Positions 6,036 through 8,032 of a DNA stretch of 8,032 nt are shown piece after piece. A program made the position numbers and the translations under genes. Under the pieces are notes generated by a model. That model was given only the letters and a program-made list of their open reading frames with translations. It was not told where the DNA came from and made no database searches. Source of the stretch: Acidimicrobiaceae bacterium (lineage in GTDB: Bacteria > Actinomycetota > Acidimicrobiia > Acidimicrobiales > RAAP-2); assembly GCA_003151555.1 (NCBI GenBank), contig PLXU01000087.1, positions 1,472-9,503 of the forward strand, read 5' to 3'. Each line of letters opens with the position of its first letter. The stretch's first letter is position 1.

Positions 6036-7759
6036 AGTGACTCCTCGCGTAGCACGATCTGTCGATAAGCCTGCGAGTCGGCGAGCAATGACGAATGCGT
6101 GCCCTGGTCGACGACGCGGCCCTTGACGAGCACGAAGATGAGGTCCATTTTTTCTAAGACCAAGGGACTGGTGGTGGCGATGAGCGTCATGCGACCACGG
6201 CGAGCCTCGGTCAGACGCTGGGCAATGCGACCCTCGGTGTGGGTGTCGACGGCCGAAGTCGGTTCCACCAGGATGAGCAGCTCGGTCTCGGTGAGCAGCG
6301 CCCGGGCCAGGCTCAGTCGCTGGCGCTGTCCGCCGGAGAAGCTGCGTCCGCGCTCTTCGACGAGCGTGTCGAGGCCCTCTTCTAACGCGTCGAGGATGTC
6401 GAGCGCGCTCGAGGCCTCGAGGGCCCGCAGTATCGCGCCGTCGTCGGGCGTGCCGCGGGTGGTGAGCTCGTAGCGCAGCTCACCCGAGAAGAGGCGCGGC
6501 TCCACTTCGCTCACCAGGATGTGGGCGCGCGTGTCGCGCACCGAGAACTGGCTGAGGGCCACACCGTTGAGCAGTACCCGATCAACGTTCGCCACGTAGC
6601 GTCCCATGCGGTCGGCGATCTCGGCCGCTTCGGCCGGCGTCTCGGTGACGTAGGCCACGCACTGGGCCGACCTCACTACGATGCCGCTCTCGCAATCTTG
6701 GAGGCTGGTTATCGTCGCGGGCCAGGCGAGGGGATTGGGCGGCTCGCCCACCAGGGGCGCGATCCTCAGGATTCGCAGCACGCGACCGGCCCCCACGTAG
6801 GCCCGGGTGGTCGAGATGACGTATTCAATGGCCGTGCGCAGCGGCGTGGTGAGGAACGTCGCGTAGCCGAAGAAGGCCACCAGTTGACCCGCCTGCAGGG
6901 TGCCGTTCATGACGTTCTTCGCCGCGAGGAAGGTCACGATGGTCGTCAGGATCGCCGGCAGCAGGACCTGGCCCGATTCGAGGCCAGCCTGGGGGTTGGC
7001 GATGCGGATGCCAGCCTTGCGCACCAGTCCGCTCTGTCGCTTGTAGTTGCCGAGGAAGACATCCTCGCCGCCGACCCCGCGCAGGATGCGCAGTCCCGCG
7101 ACCGTGTCCGAACCCATGGCCGCCAATCGGCCGGCCACCTCACGTTGGGCGGCCTGGGTGGTGTGCAGCGGCTTCATGAGCGGCGTCGTCAGCGATGCCA
7201 GGATTGGCACGCCGAGCAGGACAATGAGTCCCAGTTCGACCGAGGTCGAGAGCAGGATGAACGAGACCACGATCCACGAGGCAACGGCCCCCGAGAAGCG
7301 CGCGAAGCTGTCGTAAGCGCCACCAATCCTCATCGCGTCGGCGGCGACCGTGTTGACGACGTCGCCGGCGGGGATCTTGTCGGTGAGCGCCGTGCCGGTG
7401 GTGGAGATATGGCGTCCAATGAGTTGGATCGTTCGGTAGGTGGCGCTCATCCAGTTGGTCACGGCCAGTTGGTGGCGCAGGGCTCCGCAGACGGCCTGGA
7501 AGAGGCCGAGCGCCATCACGACGCCAACCCACAAGAACAGCTCTCGCACGCTGCGATCGACCACGCCGTGATCAATGGCCGCGCCGACCGCGGCCCAGAG
7601 CAGGGCCTGGCTCACCATCCAGCCAATGCCGAACAGGGCGTTGAGGGTGAGCGCCCACTTCTGTTGACGCGCCAGCCACACCAAGTAGCGCATGGGTGAG
7701 CGCTGGTCGGGCGTACCGGGCTCATCGACGGGCAATTCGTGATAGGGAAGATGCAGCAC
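6032..7759 (-). CDS. ABC exporter half-transporter with degenerate nucleotide-binding domain
   Basis: This 575-residue protein has a six-helix exporter membrane domain (about residues 35-315) and a C-terminal ATPase-like domain (about 345-575). Three key elements are lost. Where Walker A belongs, residues 371-379 read VTETPAEAA, with no glycine-rich loop and with glutamate at the lysine position. The Walker B aspartate is valine (V498 in LLILVEP), although the next glutamate (E499) remains. The H-loop histidine is threonine (about T529). The Q-loop glutamine appears to be glutamate (E418), and the region that normally carries the A-loop is shortened. By contrast the signature motif FSGGQ (474-478) and the TSAVD D-loop are intact. 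The protein therefore probably cannot hydrolyse ATP with its own Walker motifs, but supplies the signature for its partner's site. The reading frame is intact, so this is not a pseudogene. The start is GTG 7759 with only a weak AAAGA-type site upstream; an ATG at 7693 (residue 23) is a less likely alternative because it has no Shine-Dalgarno. Confidence 0.92.
   Translation of the reverse strand: MLHLPYHELPVDEPGTPDQRSPMRYLVWLARQQKWALTLNALFGIGWMVSQALLWAAVGAAIDHGVVDRSVRELFLWVGVVMALGLFQAVCGALRHQLAVTNWMSATYRTIQLIGRHISTTGTALTDKIPAGDVVNTVAADAMRIGGAYDSFARFSGAVASWIVVSFILLSTSVELGLIVLLGVPILASLTTPLMKPLHTTQAAQREVAGRLAAMGSDTVAGLRILRGVGGEDVFLGNYKRQSGLVRKAGIRIANPQAGLESGQVLLPAILTTIVTFLAAKNVMNGTLQAGQLVAFFGYATFLTTPLRTAIEYVISTTRAYVGAGRVLRILRIAPLVGEPPNPLAWPATITSLQDCESGIVVRSAQCVAYVTETPAEAAEIADRMGRYVANVDRVLLNGVALSQFSVRDTRAHILVSEVEPRLFSGELRYELTTRGTPDDGAILRALEASSALDILDALEEGLDTLVEERGRSFSGGQRQRLSLARALLTETELLILVEPTSAVDTHTEGRIAQRLTEARRGRMTLIATTSPLVLEKMDLIFVLVKGRVVDQGTHSSLLADSQAYRQIVLREESL
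6041..6046 (-). promoter_or_regulatory. Shine-Dalgarno site for the second ABC gene
   Basis: On the minus strand GAGGAG lies 5 nt before the GTG at 6035, inside the last codons of the upstream subunit gene. It fixes the GTG start and the 4-bp GTGA overlap, which suits balanced production of two heterodimer subunits. Confidence 0.75.
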
Positions 7760-7783
7760 GATTCAATCTTTCAAAAGTTGGTT

Positions 7784-7795
7784 ACGTAATTACGT
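7784..7795. promoter_or_regulatory. Perfect 12-bp palindrome upstream of the ABC exporter genes, candidate operator
   Basis: ACGTAATTACGT is its own reverse complement. It lies 24 bp upstream of the GTG start of the first exporter gene, in a short AT-rich patch between that gene and rnpB. Its size and position fit a binding site for a dimeric repressor such as a TetR or MarR family protein, which commonly control exporters. No regulator gene is present in the window, so the role is inference. Confidence 0.4.
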
Positions 7796-7813
7796 GTCAG
7801 TGGCGCTGGGCAA
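7787..7813 (-). promoter_or_regulatory. Weak candidate promoter for the ABC exporter operon
   Basis: Read on the minus strand, TTGCCC (7813-7808) is followed after 15 bp by TAATTA (7792-7787), a possible -35/-10 pair with short spacing. The -10 would lie inside the 12-bp palindrome, so a bound repressor would block it. Both elements match the consensus only partly. The exporter genes may instead, or additionally, be transcribed by read-through from rnpB. Confidence 0.22.
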
Positions 7814-7845
7814 CGGCGCTGGCCCTTGGGCGTTCGGTGGATGGT

Positions 7846-8032
7846 GAGTCGACCTATAAGCGGGGTTCTGTCCACCTTCCCAAAGGAAGGTTGGGCGGCC
7901 ATCCATCTAAGCGATCTACCTCGGGAGTGTCTCGTTGCCGAGACCAGCGGGCCGCTCTCCCACGTTCGATCTTGCTCCGGGTGGGGTTTACCTAGCCACC
8001 TTGGTCACCCAAGGTGCTGGTGCGCTCTTACC
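7846..8032 (-). ncRNA. rnpB: RNase P RNA, 3' half (5' part beyond window)
   Basis: The minus strand reads as the 3' portion of bacterial type-A-like RNase P RNA, the catalytic RNA that removes 5' leaders from tRNA precursors. Conserved blocks are visible in order: GGTAAGAGCGCACCAG at the window edge, GGTAAACCCCACCCGGAGCA, a CTTAGATGGATGGCCG block, and ACAGAACCCCGCTTATAG near the 3' end. Stems are well formed: CACCTTGG/CCAAGGTG closed by a GTGA tetraloop (7997-8016), GTCTCG/CGAGAC closed by GCAA (7929-7944), and ACCTTCC/GGAAGGT just before the ACAGAA block. I place the 3' end near 7846, after GACTC, with an uncertainty of a few bases. About 187 nt of an expected 350-400 are present; the 5' half lies outside the window. 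No clear intrinsic terminator follows before the ABC gene 86 bp downstream. Confidence 0.95.

Noticed and set aside
6521..7699. A 392-codon plus-strand open frame opposite the first ABC gene
   Set aside because: It has the same shadow composition with no recognisable domain, opposite a conserved exporter subunit.
6032..7759. Possible pseudogene because Walker A is missing
   Set aside because: The frame is intact over 575 residues, the FSGGQ signature and membrane domain are well kept, and the partner's signature loss is complementary. This points to specialisation, not decay.
7802..7822. Direct repeat GGCGCTGG at 7802-7809 and 7815-7822, considered as an operator or rnpB terminator element
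   Set aside because: It is direct, not inverted, so it forms no hairpin. It is GC-rich and short enough to be chance in this genome, with no further copies nearby.

Overview
The window is GC-rich and almost fully coding. It looks like a chromosomal segment from an actinobacterium, possibly an Acidimicrobiia-type lineage. The phylum call is inference. It rests on the GC-rich codon use, frequent GTG starts, a nitroreductase-like tail that recalls mycobacterial and other actinobacterial proteins, an ABC exporter pair of a kind I associate with actinobacteria, and a bacterial type-A-like RNase P RNA. I see no mobile element, CRISPR array, tRNA or prophage gene.

Layout, left to right. Positions 1-393 (+) hold the 3' end of a nitroreductase-like gene. 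A 111-bp AT-richer gap (394-504) carries small inverted repeats, a candidate promoter and a clear ribosome binding site. Next is a tightly packed plus-strand set: a GAF-GAF-GGDEF-EAL protein (505-2805), a smaller GGDEF protein (2811-3620) and a 197-residue protein I do not recognise (3623-4216). Gaps are 5 bp and 2 bp, so the three are probably co-transcribed and translationally coupled. A short convergent gap (4217-4280) contains a hairpin.

On the minus strand, read right to left, come the 3' half of rnpB (7846-8032), an 86-bp gap with a perfect 12-bp palindrome, and two half-size ABC exporter genes (7759-6032 and 6035-4281). The two exporter genes overlap by 4 bp (GTGA).

How the genes work together. 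The plus-strand operon has full motif sets for making and breaking cyclic di-GMP. The first protein has both GGDEF and EAL domains with all recognisable catalytic residues; the second has GGDEF only. Both keep an RxxD inhibitory site. The third gene is an unstudied candidate partner or effector.

The minus-strand pair should form a heterodimeric exporter with one ATP site intact and one ruined. The upstream subunit has lost Walker A, the Walker B aspartate and the H-loop histidine but keeps a perfect FSGGQ signature. The downstream subunit has intact Walker A/B and His but a divergent LTPAQ signature. The losses fall on the same composite site, which is the most instructive feature of the window.
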